Shown in pieces: positions 42,383-52,311 of a DNA stretch of 64,000 bases (position 1 is the stretch's first letter; every line of letters begins with the position of its first letter). Under the pieces are notes generated by a model. That model saw only the letters and a list, made by a program, of their open reading frames with translations, was not told the DNA's origin and searched no databases. Source of the DNA: Halomicroarcula saliterrae (GTDB lineage: Archaea > Halobacteriota > Halobacteria > Halobacteriales > Haloarculaceae); NCBI RefSeq assembly GCF_031624395.1, contig NZ_JAMQON010000001.1, forward strand, positions 1,054,001-1,118,000, written 5' to 3'. Position numbers and translations under genes: made by a program.

Positions 42383-43648
42383 ATGTCCCTCAGCGGGGTG
42401 GAAGCGGCGCTGGTCGACCTTGTACTCGTGTTCGCGCTCGCCGGGACCATCGCCGCTTTCGCGGCCACGTCCGGCCACGTTCCCTACACCATCGCGCTCG
42501 TGCTGGTAGGTCTCGCAGCTTCGCTGCTCGGATTCGGGCTCCGGAGCGAACTCACCCCCGAACTGCTCAGCGACCTCATCCTGTTCGTGCTGGTCCCGGC
42601 GTTGCTGTTTCAGGGCGCCTCGCGGGTCGACGCGGACCGGTTCGTCGAGAACGTCGGCCTGATACTCGGCTTCGCAGTCGTGGGGCTACCCATCTCCGTC
42701 GCGCTTCTCGGACTGGCCAGCCACCTCGTCCTCGGGTTCCCCCTGCTCGGTGGGCTCCTCTTTGCGGCTATCGTTCTCCCGACGGACCCGGTCGCCGTCC
42801 TGCCGCTGTTCGAGGAGCTCGGGGTCCCTGCACGCCTCTCTGTGCTCGTCGACGGGGAGAGTATGCTCAACGACGGGGTCGGGGTCGTGCTGTACACCGC
42901 GTTCCTCGAACTGGCTTTGGAGTCGCCCCGGTCAGGGCCGGCCGACCTCGTCGGGCTCGGTCTCGGTGAAATCGTCGTGGACCTGGCTCTGGGTGTCTTC
43001 GTCTCGATGGTCGGCGGGGTGCTCGTCGGCGCGGCGGTCGGCATCGTCGTCTACCGCGTCTTCGTGTTCTTCGACGACGAACTGACGACGATCATCCTCT
43101 CAGTGGTCCTCGCCTACGGGTCCTTCCTCGCGGGAGAACTACTCGGTGTCAGCGGCGTGGTCGCGGTCGTCAGCGCCGGTGTATTCGTCGCCGAACGGCG
43201 TGAGACAACCCCTCTCGGCGCGGATACGAGACTGACGTTCAGCATCACCTGGCGGTCGGTGGGCTTCGTCGCGAACACGTTCCTCTTTCTCACCATCGGA
43301 CTGATGACGCCGTTCGACGCCCTCCTCGCGACTGCGGTCCCGATGGCACTGACTATCGGCCTCGTCTTCCTCGCCAGAGCCGTCGTCGTGTATCCGCTCG
43401 CAGCGCTCGTAGACCGCAGTGGCCTCACGTCGGTCCCGCGGAGCTATCGGCCCGTACTCGTCTGGAGCGGTATCCACGTCTCGATTCCGCTCGCGCTGGC
43501 GCTCGGGTTACCCGCCGCCTTCCCGGCGGAACTGGCGACGCAGTTCCAGGTGCTGACCTTCGGCGTCGCGATGTTCACACTGGTCGTGCAGGGGCTGACG
43601 ATGGAGCCGCTGCTCCATCGGTTAGGGGTCACGACAGCGACGGAGTAA
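42383..43648 (+). CDS. Na+/H+ antiporter (CPA1, NhaP-like)
   Basis: A 421-residue protein with about 12 transmembrane helices. The CPA1 ion-binding region is VLPTDPVAVLPLFEELG and the next helix carries VDGESMLNDGVGVVLYTAF, both typical of NhaP/NhaK. It should exchange cytoplasmic Na+ for H+ and help ion and pH balance in brine. The ATG at 42383 fits the membrane topology; the in-frame upstream part to 42248 is unlikely coding. Confidence 0.93.
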   Translation: MSLSGVEAALVDLVLVFALAGTIAAFAATSGHVPYTIALVLVGLAASLLGFGLRSELTPELLSDLILFVLVPALLFQGASRVDADRFVENVGLILGFAVVGLPISVALLGLASHLVLGFPLLGGLLFAAIVLPTDPVAVLPLFEELGVPARLSVLVDGESMLNDGVGVVLYTAFLELALESPRSGPADLVGLGLGEIVVDLALGVFVSMVGGVLVGAAVGIVVYRVFVFFDDELTTIILSVVLAYGSFLAGELLGVSGVVAVVSAGVFVAERRETTPLGADTRLTFSITWRSVGFVANTFLFLTIGLMTPFDALLATAVPMALTIGLVFLARAVVVYPLAALVDRSGLTSVPRSYRPVLVWSGIHVSIPLALALGLPAAFPAELATQFQVLTFGVAMFTLVVQGLTMEPLLHRLGVTTATE

Positions 43649-43698
43649 GGTGCCGTCTCGTGCGGTTCGAGGTCCGGTCAGCGGGGGGCGACCCCCGC

Positions 43699-45141
43699 TC
43701 AGTCGTCGGCGGGCTTGGGCTGTCCGCTAATCTCCGGACGGGCGACGTCGCGGTCGGTCTCCTCCCCCTCGATGTCGTAGGGGTACTCGCCGGTGACACA
43801 GCCGAGACAGAGGTCCGCCTTGCTGGTCTCCAGGGTCTCGGCGATAGCGTCGATGGAGAGATACGACAGCGTGTCCGCCTCGATTTCCTCGCGAATCCCC
43901 TCGACGGACTGATCGCCCGCGATGAGCTCGTCGCGGGAGGCCATGTCGATGCCCATGTAACAGGGCGCGATGATGGGCGGGGCGCCGATGCGGACGTTCA
44001 CTTCCTCGGCGCCGGCGTCCTTGAGTAACTGGACGAGCTGGTTCGAGGTGGTCCCACGGACGATGGAGTCGTCGATGATGGTGACCTTCTTGCCCTCGAT
44101 GGTGGACTTGATGGGGTTGAGCTTGAGCCGAACGGCGCGTTCGCGCTCGTCCTGCGTCGGCATGATGAACGTGCGGCCGACGTAGCGGTTCTTCATCAGC
44201 CCCTCGGCGAACTCGATGTCCGAGCCGTCGTCCTGTGCGGCCTCGGCGTAGCCCGAGGCGAAGGCGCGCCCTGAGTCGGGCACGGGGAGGACGACGTCGG
44301 ACTCGACGCCCGACTCCGCCCAGAGTTTGCGGCCCAGTTCGCGCCGGACCTCGTAGACCAGACTCCCGTCGATGGTGGAGTCCGGTCGGGCGAAGTAGAC
44401 GTGCTCGAAGAAGCAGTGTGCCGTGTTCTCCTGCTCGATGAGCTGGTAAGTGTCGTAGCCGGTGCCGTCGTCGTGGAGCACGACGAGTTCGCCGGGTCGA
44501 ACGTCCCGGATGAGCTCACCGTCGAGCGTGTCGATGGCGGCGGACTCCGACGTGAGGACGTAGCCGTCCTCCAGTTCGCCGATGACGAGCGGGCGGTTGC
44601 CCTGCGGGTCGCGAACGCCGAGCACCGTCTCGTCGTGCATGATGGTTAGCGAGTACGAGCCGTGGATGCGCTCCATCGTGCGCTTGACCGCGCGGACGAG
44701 GTCCTCTTCCAGCAGATTGCGGGCGAGGTCGTGTGCGATGACCTCGGTGTCGCCGTCGGAGGTGAAGGCGTGGCCGAGGTCGGCCAGTTCGTCGCCGATC
44801 TCGTCCGCGTTGACGAGGTTCCCGTTGTGGGACAGCCCCAGCGAACCCGACTTGAACGACACGGAAAACGGCTGTGCACAGCAGGCGTTGACGCTACCGG
44901 CCGTCGGATAGCGGACGTGGCCGATACCGTTCGACCCGTTCAGCGACTCGAGGTCTTCGGGGTCGAAGGCGTCGCCGACCAGTCCCATCTCCACGTGGCT
45001 GTGTTGCTGGAAGCCGTCGTGGGTGACGATGCCGGCGGACTCCTGACCGCGGTGCTGGAGAGCGTAGAGGGAGTAGTAGAGAGGGCGGGCGGCGTCACGG
45101 TCCTCGAGAGCGATGCCAACAACGCCGCACTTCTCGTGCAT
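43699..45141 (-). CDS. purF: Amidophosphoribosyltransferase
   Basis: A 480-residue class-II glutamine amidotransferase. The nucleophile Cys follows a 4-residue propeptide (MHEK then CGVVGIAL). The PRPP loop is VTIIDDSIVRGTTSNQL. The four iron-sulfur Cys positions of the Bacillus-type enzyme are visible (AHCFFEHVYF, APCYMG, CLGC). It makes phosphoribosylamine from PRPP and glutamine, the first purine step. It lies 9 nt after the L37e stop, so it is the last gene of the Lsm-L37e-purF transcript. Confidence 0.96.
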   Translation of the reverse strand: MHEKCGVVGIALEDRDAARPLYYSLYALQHRGQESAGIVTHDGFQQHSHVEMGLVGDAFDPEDLESLNGSNGIGHVRYPTAGSVNACCAQPFSVSFKSGSLGLSHNGNLVNADEIGDELADLGHAFTSDGDTEVIAHDLARNLLEEDLVRAVKRTMERIHGSYSLTIMHDETVLGVRDPQGNRPLVIGELEDGYVLTSESAAIDTLDGELIRDVRPGELVVLHDDGTGYDTYQLIEQENTAHCFFEHVYFARPDSTIDGSLVYEVRRELGRKLWAESGVESDVVLPVPDSGRAFASGYAEAAQDDGSDIEFAEGLMKNRYVGRTFIMPTQDERERAVRLKLNPIKSTIEGKKVTIIDDSIVRGTTSNQLVQLLKDAGAEEVNVRIGAPPIIAPCYMGIDMASRDELIAGDQSVEGIREEIEADTLSYLSIDAIAETLETSKADLCLGCVTGEYPYDIEGEETDRDVARPEISGQPKPADD

Positions 45142-45150
45142 GATAGGAGG

Positions 45151-45324
45151 TTATTCGCCGGCTTTCGACTGCCACTCGTAGTCACGTCGCTTCGCCGACT
45201 TGCCGAAGCCACAGGACGAACAGACCTTCTTTTTCGTGTGATACGACTTGTTCCCACACCGCCGACACTTCGTGTGTGTCGTGGTGTTTTTCTTTCCCTG
45301 ACTCGGGGTTCCTGCGCCAGTCAT
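45151..45324 (-). CDS. rpl37e: Ribosomal protein L37e
   Basis: A 57-residue protein with two zinc-binding pairs, CRRCG and CSSCG, and the basic tail [12 protein letters not shown]. It is too short for automatic detection but complete. The ATG overlaps the stop of lsm (ATGA), showing translational coupling. Large-subunit protein, bound to 23S rRNA. Confidence 0.96.
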   Translation of the reverse strand: MTGAGTPSQGKKNTTTHTKCRRCGNKSYHTKKKVCSSCGFGKSAKRRDYEWQSKAGE

Positions 45325-45503
45325 GGATTAATGGATACGACGTTATCGCCGCGTATAATCGTTGTGTCTTCGTCTTCGATCACGAGATTCATGTGCTGGT
45401 CGTAGCCGGTGAGTTCGCCCTCGTATATCTCCCCACCTTTTAACTGTACAGTGACGGCCTCGCCCAGTGACGCTTCGAGCACGTCCAGCGGTCGTCCACT
45501 CAT
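45321..45503 (-). CDS. Lsm (Sm-like) RNA-binding protein
   Basis: A 60-residue Sm fold, shorter than most. Sm1 is [20 protein letters not shown] and Sm2 is [12 protein letters not shown]. Archaeal Lsm rings bind small RNAs and U-rich tails. The ATG at 45503 is used because the Sm fold starts directly after it; upstream in-frame residues to 45563 are unlikely coding. Cotranscribed with L37e as in other haloarchaea. Confidence 0.94.
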   Translation of the reverse strand: MSGRPLDVLEASLGEAVTVQLKGGEIYEGELTGYDQHMNLVIEDEDTTIIRGDNVVSINP

Positions 45504-45581
45504 GTTCGGTTGGGATAGTGACTGGCGCTTAAACGTACCGCTTGTCGACCGGGAACTGGTCAACCGCCCAACACCCGGAGG

Positions 45582-46721
45582 TTACGCCGGGTCGCCGTCT
45601 ACGGCGTCGTCGGTCTCCCCGGGGTCGGCGCTGTCGCCGGTCTCGACGGCGTCTTCGGTCACTGGCATCGCTTCGACGCCGTCGCCGTCGATGAGAACGG
45701 GGAGGACCAGCCGGGCGAAGTGATAGACGACCACGAGCAAGAGCGGCCCCAGAAAGAGCCCGTACCAGCCAAACAGGAGCGGCCCGATGATGTACGCGAT
45801 CATCACGAGGCCGACGTGGAGGTTCCGGCCGGAGACGTACGGTCGGAGCACGAGGTCCGGAATGAAATCGACGAAGACGACTGTGGCGACGACGAAGACG
45901 GTCGGGAACCACAGCGGCTCCCCGGTCAGGGCCGCTCGTGCGAACAGTCCGAGACTCAGCGGGACGTAGACGAGTTTCATCCCGACGACCGGTATCAGAC
46001 TCGCGGCGCCGGCAAGCACCGCCACCAGAGCGGGGTAGGGTATCCCCTCGGCCGGCGCGAAGACGTTCAACACCGTGTAGACGAACGCGGCGACGACGAC
46101 GATGGCGAAGGCGTTGAGGATGTTGCCGAAGTAGACGCTTCCGAGGTCCTCGTCGACAGCGTCGAGATAGACCCCCATGAACTCCTCCTGGTCGTCGAAC
46201 GTCTCTCTGACCCACCGGCCGAGTCGCGGCCCGTCGCGCAGGAGATAGAACGCCACGGCCAGCGCCAGAAAGACGTTGATGAGCGCGGTGCCGACGAGCG
46301 GGATGTAACCGAGCGCGCCCTCGGCGACCAGCTGGCCGGCGTTGACGATGTCGGGGTTTTGCAGCAACATCTCCGGGTCCTGGACGACCTGGGAGACGTC
46401 CAGATAGGGCTCGATCTGGTCGGACAGCGGCCCCAGGTCGACGGTCCGCTGGAGGCGGGCCAGCTCCTGTGCCGCGACGGCGAGCGTGTACCCCACGAGC
46501 AGGACCACTGGCACGGCGAGCGCGAGCAACGCGGTGGCGGCGGCGATGCTCCGGCGGAACTGGGTCCGAAAGCGGCTGTAGGCCGGCCGCGCGACGTAGT
46601 AGAGAAACAGGCCGAGGACGAAGGTCCCGACGTACGTGAGGACGACCCAGGCGGTGATCGCGCCGAAGACGAAGGCCACGGCCCACCACGCGACGCGGCT
46701 CCGCGAGTCGAGCCACGCCAT
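45582..46721 (-). CDS. AI-2E family transporter
   Basis: A 379-residue protein with about eight helices and the family's conserved C-terminal segment (LHVGLVMIAYIIGPLLFG, YGLFLGPLLLVVVYHF). The middle loop VDEDLGSVYFGNILNAF is also typical. Members (PerM/AI-2E) move small solutes or, in some cases, Na+/H+; the substrate here is unknown. The Met at 46721 (MAWLDSRSRVAWW) fits the start of helix 1. Confidence 0.88.
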   Translation of the reverse strand: MAWLDSRSRVAWWAVAFVFGAITAWVVLTYVGTFVLGLFLYYVARPAYSRFRTQFRRSIAAATALLALAVPVVLLVGYTLAVAAQELARLQRTVDLGPLSDQIEPYLDVSQVVQDPEMLLQNPDIVNAGQLVAEGALGYIPLVGTALINVFLALAVAFYLLRDGPRLGRWVRETFDDQEEFMGVYLDAVDEDLGSVYFGNILNAFAIVVVAAFVYTVLNVFAPAEGIPYPALVAVLAGAASLIPVVGMKLVYVPLSLGLFARAALTGEPLWFPTVFVVATVVFVDFIPDLVLRPYVSGRNLHVGLVMIAYIIGPLLFGWYGLFLGPLLLVVVYHFARLVLPVLIDGDGVEAMPVTEDAVETGDSADPGETDDAVDGDPA

Positions 46722-46855
46722 GTTACCGGACAGTGCCCCGCCGTCGCTCCCGACGTTCGACCGACTGATACCCACCAGCAGGCATGGCTGGCTAGTGGCG
46801 CTGAACTCGATTGGTTATACGTAGATTACCGACGGTTTCGAGCGGTAAGCCCGGC

Positions 46856-47914
46856 TTACACGTCGACGGTGAACGGGGCGTGCTGGTCGGCGCGGACGGC
46901 GAAGCCAGCGAGCAGGTCCGCGAGCGCGTCGAGGTCATCGGGGTCGATGACCTCGACCGGCGTGTGCATATACCGGTTCGGGAGGCCGACGTTGACCGAA
47001 GGGGTACCGCCGCGCGACGTGTAGAAGGCGTCGGCGTCGGTGCCGGTTCGGATACCGGTCGCCTGCAACTGGACGTCGATGTCTTCGTCCTCGCCCGTCG
47101 CGCGCAGGGCCTCGACGACGGCCGGGTGGTTGGCGCTCCCCCGGGAGACGACCGGCCCCGCGCCCAGCTCGACGCCGGTCGAGCGCTTGCCGGGCGAGTC
47201 CGGCGAGTCCGTCGCGTGGGTGACGTCAGCGGCGATAGCCACGTCGGGGTCGAGATCGAAACCGACCATCTTCGCGCCCTGCAGGCCGACCTCCTCCTGG
47301 ACAGTCGAGACGGCGTGGACGGTGGCCTCGACGTCCCGCTCGGCCGCCCGGCGCAGCCCCTCGGCGGCCGCCCAGATGCCGATACGGTTGTCCATCCCGC
47401 GGGCCGAGAGCCGGCCGTTTTCGAGTTCGGTGACGGTCTGCTGGAACGTGATCGGGTCGCCGCGGTCGACGAGCGCGTCCAGCTCGTCGCCGTCGGTGGC
47501 CCCCACGTCGACGTGCTGTTCGGCCACGTCCGGGACGCCGTCGTCGTCTTTCTCCCGCAGGTGGATAGCGGTCTGGCCAACGACGCCCGAGACCGGCCCG
47601 TCAGCGGTGTGGACGGTGACGTGTTGGCCACGCGAGACCGTCTTGTCGGAGCCGCCGATACGGCCCAGTCGAACGAACCCGTCGTCGGTCAGGTCCCGCA
47701 CGATGAAGCCGATCTCGTCCCCGTGACCCGCCAGCGCTACCTCGGTGTCGTCGCCCGAGAGGGTCGCGACGGCGTTGCCGTACTCGTCGGTGCGGACCTC
47801 GTCGGCGAACTCGCTCACGTACTCGACCCAGACGGCCTGACTATCGGCCTCGTAACCGGACGGCCCGGGCGTCGAGAGCAGTTCCTCCAGCAGCTGTCGT
47901 CGTCGCTCGTCCAT
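46856..47914 (-). CDS. M42-family aminopeptidase (TET-like)
   Basis: A 352-residue co-catalytic metallopeptidase. Metal ligands are in LAGHGDEIGFIV, SARGMDNRIGIWAA, TVQEEVGLQGA (catalytic Glu and ligand), VTHATDSPD and the final NRYMHTPVEVIDPDD. These assemble as dodecameric tetrahedra that trim peptides from the proteasome. The first helix (MDERRRQLLEELLSTPGPSG) is typical. Confidence 0.94.
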   Translation of the reverse strand: MDERRRQLLEELLSTPGPSGYEADSQAVWVEYVSEFADEVRTDEYGNAVATLSGDDTEVALAGHGDEIGFIVRDLTDDGFVRLGRIGGSDKTVSRGQHVTVHTADGPVSGVVGQTAIHLREKDDDGVPDVAEQHVDVGATDGDELDALVDRGDPITFQQTVTELENGRLSARGMDNRIGIWAAAEGLRRAAERDVEATVHAVSTVQEEVGLQGAKMVGFDLDPDVAIAADVTHATDSPDSPGKRSTGVELGAGPVVSRGSANHPAVVEALRATGEDEDIDVQLQATGIRTGTDADAFYTSRGGTPSVNVGLPNRYMHTPVEVIDPDDLDALADLLAGFAVRADQHAPFTVDV

Positions 47915-47991
47915 ACCCCGCCTTGACCGCCACCGGTCATGAATATCCGGGGTAGCGCAACCACTAAGAGTCGAGCGCGTGATGTGTCAGT

Positions 47992-48210
47992 ATGGTAGAC
48001 ATCACCCTGTTCGAAGTACACCTCGACGGCTCGGAGTTCACGGCTAACGCCCCCGGCGTCGGCGGCAGCGACGAGGAAGCGACGGACGAAAGCGACTCCG
48101 ACGGGGCTCCGCTGGGCCTGTTTGCGGTCTTGGCTCTAGTGGTCCTCGCGGTCGCGGCGGTGGCCGCCAAGAAGATGGGCGGGGGGAGCGACGACGAGCC
48201 GACAGTGTGA
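47992..48210 (+). CDS. Small single-helix membrane protein
   Basis: A 72-residue protein with an acidic Ser/Gly-rich N-terminal half and one transmembrane helix (LGLFAVLALVVLAVAAVAA, about residues 41-59) followed by KKMGGGSDDEP. The N-out or N-in orientation is not certain. No family recognised. It lies just before the DUF2342 gene on the same strand. Confidence 0.55.
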   Translation: MVDITLFEVHLDGSEFTANAPGVGGSDEEATDESDSDGAPLGLFAVLALVVLAVAAVAAKKMGGGSDDEPTV

Positions 48211-48247
48211 GGAGAAGGCATATCACGGCGCGCGCCCTTTTCCCCGC

Positions 48248-49198
48248 ATGGGACTGTATCATAGCGTCCGCGCCGTCGCCGGTGCGACGGGTGACGGACC
48301 GATAGACTGGCGGGCGGTGGCCGAGGCCGCCAAGGAGTCGACGGACGCCGGCGACCTGACGCTCTCGGCGGCCGAACAGGAGGGGTACACAACGGACGTC
48401 CGGGACGCCCGGGACCGGGTTCGGGAGGTCGGCGGGCTCGATTTCGACCTGCCCGCGACCGTGGAAATCCAGAACCGCCACCACTGGATAGACGCCAACG
48501 TCGCGACCTTCGAGCGGGTGATGGCCCCCATCGAACAGCAGGCCGAGTACATTCCGGGGGTCGCCCGCGTCGTCAACACCGGGTCGATGGCCTTCGCGCT
48601 CTCATTTCTGGGCAACAACGTACTGGGACAGTACGACCCGCTCTTGCTCGCGGACAACGACGACCACGCGCTGTATTTCGTCCGGCCGAACATCCGGCGC
48701 GTCGCCGGCCAGCTGGGTGTCGAGGGCGACCGGTTCCGCCGCTGGATAGCGTTCCACGAGGTGACCCACGCCGCGGAGTTCGGCGCGGCCCCGTGGCTCT
48801 CGGAGTACATGGAGGAGACGATGGAGGAGACCATCGAGAAACTTTCCAGCGGCGAGCTCGACCGCTCCTCGCTCGGGGAACTCGACACCACGATGACCGC
48901 CGTCGAGGGGTACGCAGAACTGCTGATGGACCGCGCGTTCGACGACGAGTACGACGACCTCCGCCGGAAGGTCGACGAGCGCCGGCAGGGTCGGGGGCCG
49001 GTCGCCCAGCTCGTCCGCCGGTTCCTCGGTCTGGGCATGAAACGCCAGCAGTACGAGCGCGGCAAGGCCTTCTTCGACGCGGTCGCGGACGCCCGGGGCG
49101 TCGCCGCCGCGGGCCGGGTCTGGGACTCGCCCGAGACGCTGCCCACGGCCGACGAGATAGAGACGCCGCGCCTGTGGATAGAGCGCGTCGACCCCTGA
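48248..49198 (+). CDS. Zinc metalloprotease-like protein (DUF2342)
   Basis: A 316-residue protein with HEVTHAAEF at about residue 170, a zincin HExxH helix, and NTGSMAFALSFLGNNVLGQY upstream as in DUF2342. Actinobacterial members are annotated near coenzyme F420 genes, but no such gene is here. Catalytic activity is plausible but unproven. A stand-alone gene in the window. Confidence 0.82.
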   Translation: MGLYHSVRAVAGATGDGPIDWRAVAEAAKESTDAGDLTLSAAEQEGYTTDVRDARDRVREVGGLDFDLPATVEIQNRHHWIDANVATFERVMAPIEQQAEYIPGVARVVNTGSMAFALSFLGNNVLGQYDPLLLADNDDHALYFVRPNIRRVAGQLGVEGDRFRRWIAFHEVTHAAEFGAAPWLSEYMEETMEETIEKLSSGELDRSSLGELDTTMTAVEGYAELLMDRAFDDEYDDLRRKVDERRQGRGPVAQLVRRFLGLGMKRQQYERGKAFFDAVADARGVAAAGRVWDSPETLPTADEIETPRLWIERVDP

Positions 49199-49202
49199 AC
49201 CG

Positions 49203-49568
49203 CTAACGGCGCCGCCCGTCGCCACTCGCCGCCTGTTCCCGTTCGTCCGACCCCTCCCGCCGCTCCTGCAGCCGCCGTCCGGGTTTCGGGCCGCGCTCGC
49301 GGTCGTCCTCGTAGGGCGTCTCGGCGATGCTGTCGGGGAACGTCAACTGGGCGAGCACGCCGCCGACGAGCGTCGCCCCGACCCCGACACCCAGTGTCAC
49401 CAGCAGTTCCCCGCTCCCCCACAGCGTCACCAGCGCCATCGAGAGTCCCACGAGCAGGGCGAAGCCGACCTTCAGCTGGACGAGAAACTTCTCGCGGTCG
49501 GCCTTCGTGACGGAGGGGCCGACCATCAGCTCGTCCCCGCGGACATCAGTAGAACCCCCGCTGGACAT
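49203..49568 (-). CDS. Two-helix membrane protein, function unknown
   Basis: A 121-residue protein with a cytosolic N-terminus (VTKADREKFLVQLKVGF) and two helices (about 29-48 and 54-75). A charged tail rich in Arg/Glu/Gln ends GDGRRR. It overlaps the 3' end of the next gene (49546-50091) by 23 bp on the same strand, so the two are translationally coupled. Confidence 0.6.
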   Translation of the reverse strand: MSSGGSTDVRGDELMVGPSVTKADREKFLVQLKVGFALLVGLSMALVTLWGSGELLVTLGVGVGATLVGGVLAQLTFPDSIAETPYEDDRERGPKPGRRLQERREGSDEREQAASGDGRRR

Positions 49569-50091
49569 CTTCCTCGATGACGTCCTCGAACTCCGCTTCG
49601 AGCAGGCCCTCGGCCTCTTCGAAGGTGTCCGTCAGGTCGTCCATCCGCTCGGGGCGGTCGTACTGGTCGTACTCCATCGGCCCGTAGGCCGGCGAGTCCA
49701 TGGCGTCGAGCATGTCCTCGACGAGCGCTCGCGGTGTCGTCGGCGCGTCGGCGTGGGTTTCGAGCACTGTTTCGAGGTTCTTCGCTTTCTCCTCTGCGTC
49801 GTCTTCGTCCTCGGGGCCCTGCTGGACGCCGAAGACGCCGGTGCCCTGCTCGGGGAAGAGCGGGTCGATGTCGTCGTCTATCTTCCGGGCGACCTGCGAG
49901 CCCACGCCCTGTACGGCCATCGGGTTCTTGGCGTAGGTCTTGAGCTGGTAGACCCCGGCGGACGGGTGGCCCAGATACATGTCCTCGCCGATGCCGCCCG
50001 CGCGGTCGCCCCCGACGGCCCGCCACCCGCCGGGGTCGGCGTTGCTGTCCATCACGTCCTCGATGATGTCCTGCCAGTCACGAACGCGCAT
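49546..50091 (-). CDS. Conserved-looking haloarchaeal soluble protein
   Basis: A 181-residue acidic protein. Motifs DMYLGHPSAGVYQLKTYAKN and GVGSQVARKIDDDIDPLFP are distinct but match no catalytic family I know (I recall it as a haloarchaeal DUF). The C-terminal half is Glu/Asp-rich and helical. It is followed on the same strand by the overlapping membrane protein gene. Confidence 0.65.
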   Translation of the reverse strand: MRVRDWQDIIEDVMDSNADPGGWRAVGGDRAGGIGEDMYLGHPSAGVYQLKTYAKNPMAVQGVGSQVARKIDDDIDPLFPEQGTGVFGVQQGPEDEDDAEEKAKNLETVLETHADAPTTPRALVEDMLDAMDSPAYGPMEYDQYDRPERMDDLTDTFEEAEGLLEAEFEDVIEEDVQRGFY

Positions 50092-50229
50092 GGTCCGCGG
50101 TTGGGTCCGCGCCAGAATGAAGCCATCGGTCCGGTGGATGGCGGGGATTGATTACCGTGCCGGTCGCAATCGAACGTATCTGCGAGACGATGCGGTAACC
50201 AACTACACTCGTCACGAGGGGGCCACAGC

Positions 50230-52311
50230 GTGGGAACAACAGGCGACGGCGGCGTCGAAGGTGTCGACAGTCGCCAGCTTCTTCTGGTCGGTGTCTGTCT
50301 GGTCGGTCTCGTCATGGCGGCGTTTCTCGCGCCGGTCACCGGGGCGAACGGACTGTTCGGGTCCGGCGACGGCACCGGGTTGCAGGGCGGTAACGGCGGC
50401 GACATCGGCGGTGACCCCCCCAGTGACGGCAGCTCCGGCGACGGCTCGGACGGCGAACGGTACGACCCCGGGGGCGACGGGGGCTTCGGCGACAGTGACG
50501 AACCGGTCGACGTCCGCGAGGCAGCGAGTGGCTGTCGGGTCGACGTGCGCAGCGACCCGAAACCGGGGACCACGACCACGGTAGCGGTCACCGTCGACGG
50601 CGAGCCGGCGAGCGACGTCCGGGTGTGGTTCAACGGCGAGTTCGTCGGCCACACGGACGGAAGAGGGCTCGTGACCGGCACGGTTCCCTACGTGACGGAG
50701 CTGAACGTCACGGTGGAGTCGCCGATAGACGAGCCGTGTACCTTCAGCGAGCCGGAGTCCGTCGGCCCGGGCCAGTTCCCGCTCGTCGGGGCGGGCGTGT
50801 CAGTCGCGGGTGCAGGAGGCGTAGCCACGGCTGCGAGTATCGACGCTGGGCGGGCCACCGGCCAGCGCCCCGCTTCGGTCGGCGTGAACAACTCCTCGGA
50901 CTACGATGTCGCATCGGCCGTCACGATACGCGTCACCGGCGACCCAGTCCCGAACTCGACGGTCGCGCTCTTTGCGACTGTCGAGGGCGTGCCGATGCCC
51001 AACGCCACGGTCGCTGTCGACGGCGAACGGGTCGGACAGACGGACGGAAGCGGGCGATACCGGCTGACCGTGCCCGAGAGCGACAGCATCGACGTGACCG
51101 TCAGCCGCGGCGAGATACGCGGGCAGCGGACCATCGACGTGTGGCAACTGAACGTCGGCTTCGTTCCGGGGCTGTTCGTCCCCGGCGAGCGCGCCGCGGT
51201 CACCGTCACCCGGAACGAGACGCCGGTCCCGAACGCCACGGTGACGCTGGCCGGGGAGACGCTGGGCACCACCGGCTCGGACGGTCGGCTCACGTTCCGG
51301 CTGCCGACGACGCTCTCGGGAACCGTTCGGGCCGCCACTGCCACACAGACCGACGCTGTCCCGCTGTGGCGCGCCTACTGGCTCACCGGCGGCCTGACGC
51401 TCGGGCTGAGCGTCTTCGCACTCGCGACGACGCTAGTGACGGCACGACTGCGTGGCCGGGGTGCCGCCAAGCGAGTCGCGCGCTGGTGGACCGCCGTCGG
51501 ACTGCTGTTCGGTGGCTACGTCCTCGGGGAGCGGCTCGGGCTGGCGGCCGCTGGAACCGTCGTACTGCTCGTGGGGCTGTACCGATACCGGCGGGCCGTC
51601 GCCTCCGGCGGTGCCACGGCCGCCGAGCAGATCGTCGGCTTCCTGGAGTGGTGCAAGCTGGCTGTCCTGCGGGTCGTCGCGGGGGTCGAATCGGGAGCCG
51701 ACTGGCTCCGACGGCAGGCCGTTCGGCTGGCGGCCTGGCTCCGCTCCCTGCCGACCTCGGTCTCGGCGCTGGCGGCGCGGTTCGGGGCGTGGCTGCGCAC
51801 ACTGCCGGGCCGGCTCGGTGCCCGCCTGCGCTCGCTGCCCCTCCGTGGCGTCGCCGCTGTCTGTCTCGCGCTCGGGGTCGTCGTCGGTGCCACCTACGCC
51901 TTCGGCGCGCCCGGGCTCCTCGTCTCGGCCGCGCTCGTCGGCCTCGCGGCGGTCGGCTGGTGGCTCAGGCGACGCGGCGACGAGGTCGAATCGACCGAGC
52001 GAGCGACGGAGAAGACGGGGGCGACCGACCCCGAAGCGGCGGCCGACGACGGCTCGGCGCCCGCGCTGCGACAGCTCTGGCGGCGCTTCGCCGAGTGGGT
52101 CACGCCGTCGACCTGGCGGACCCGGACGCCCGCGGAGGTCTCCCGGGCCGCTATCGACCGCGGCCTCCCCCGGCAGCCCGTCGAGGCGCTGACCGAGGCG
52201 TTCCGGGACGTGGAGTACGGCGGCGAGCCCGAGCAGAGCCGTCGCGATCAGGCCCGGACGGCGTACGAGGCGCTCGAAGCCACGCGACACCGCGAGGAGG
52301 ACGAGGAATGA
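50230..52311 (+). CDS. DUF4129-type protein with Ig/carboxypeptidase-regulatory-like domains
   Basis: A 693-residue protein. A GTG start is followed by an N-terminal helix (SRQLLLVGVCLVGLVMAAF), a Gly/Asp-rich linker, and three CarboxypepD_reg/Ig-like repeats, each with a V-x-F/V-D/N-G-E motif (about 95-375). A helix group (about 380-430 and 540-595) precedes the C-terminal DUF4129-like block (LRQLWRRFAEWVTP, RTRTPAEVSRAAID). It opens a five-gene operon with MoxR and DUF58, a set linked to cell-surface or membrane-complex assembly; molecular role unknown. Confidence 0.8.
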   Translation: MGTTGDGGVEGVDSRQLLLVGVCLVGLVMAAFLAPVTGANGLFGSGDGTGLQGGNGGDIGGDPPSDGSSGDGSDGERYDPGGDGGFGDSDEPVDVREAASGCRVDVRSDPKPGTTTTVAVTVDGEPASDVRVWFNGEFVGHTDGRGLVTGTVPYVTELNVTVESPIDEPCTFSEPESVGPGQFPLVGAGVSVAGAGGVATAASIDAGRATGQRPASVGVNNSSDYDVASAVTIRVTGDPVPNSTVALFATVEGVPMPNATVAVDGERVGQTDGSGRYRLTVPESDSIDVTVSRGEIRGQRTIDVWQLNVGFVPGLFVPGERAAVTVTRNETPVPNATVTLAGETLGTTGSDGRLTFRLPTTLSGTVRAATATQTDAVPLWRAYWLTGGLTLGLSVFALATTLVTARLRGRGAAKRVARWWTAVGLLFGGYVLGERLGLAAAGTVVLLVGLYRYRRAVASGGATAAEQIVGFLEWCKLAVLRVVAGVESGADWLRRQAVRLAAWLRSLPTSVSALAARFGAWLRTLPGRLGARLRSLPLRGVAAVCLALGVVVGATYAFGAPGLLVSAALVGLAAVGWWLRRRGDEVESTERATEKTGATDPEAAADDGSAPALRQLWRRFAEWVTPSTWRTRTPAEVSRAAIDRGLPRQPVEALTEAFRDVEYGGEPEQSRRDQARTAYEALEATRHREEDEE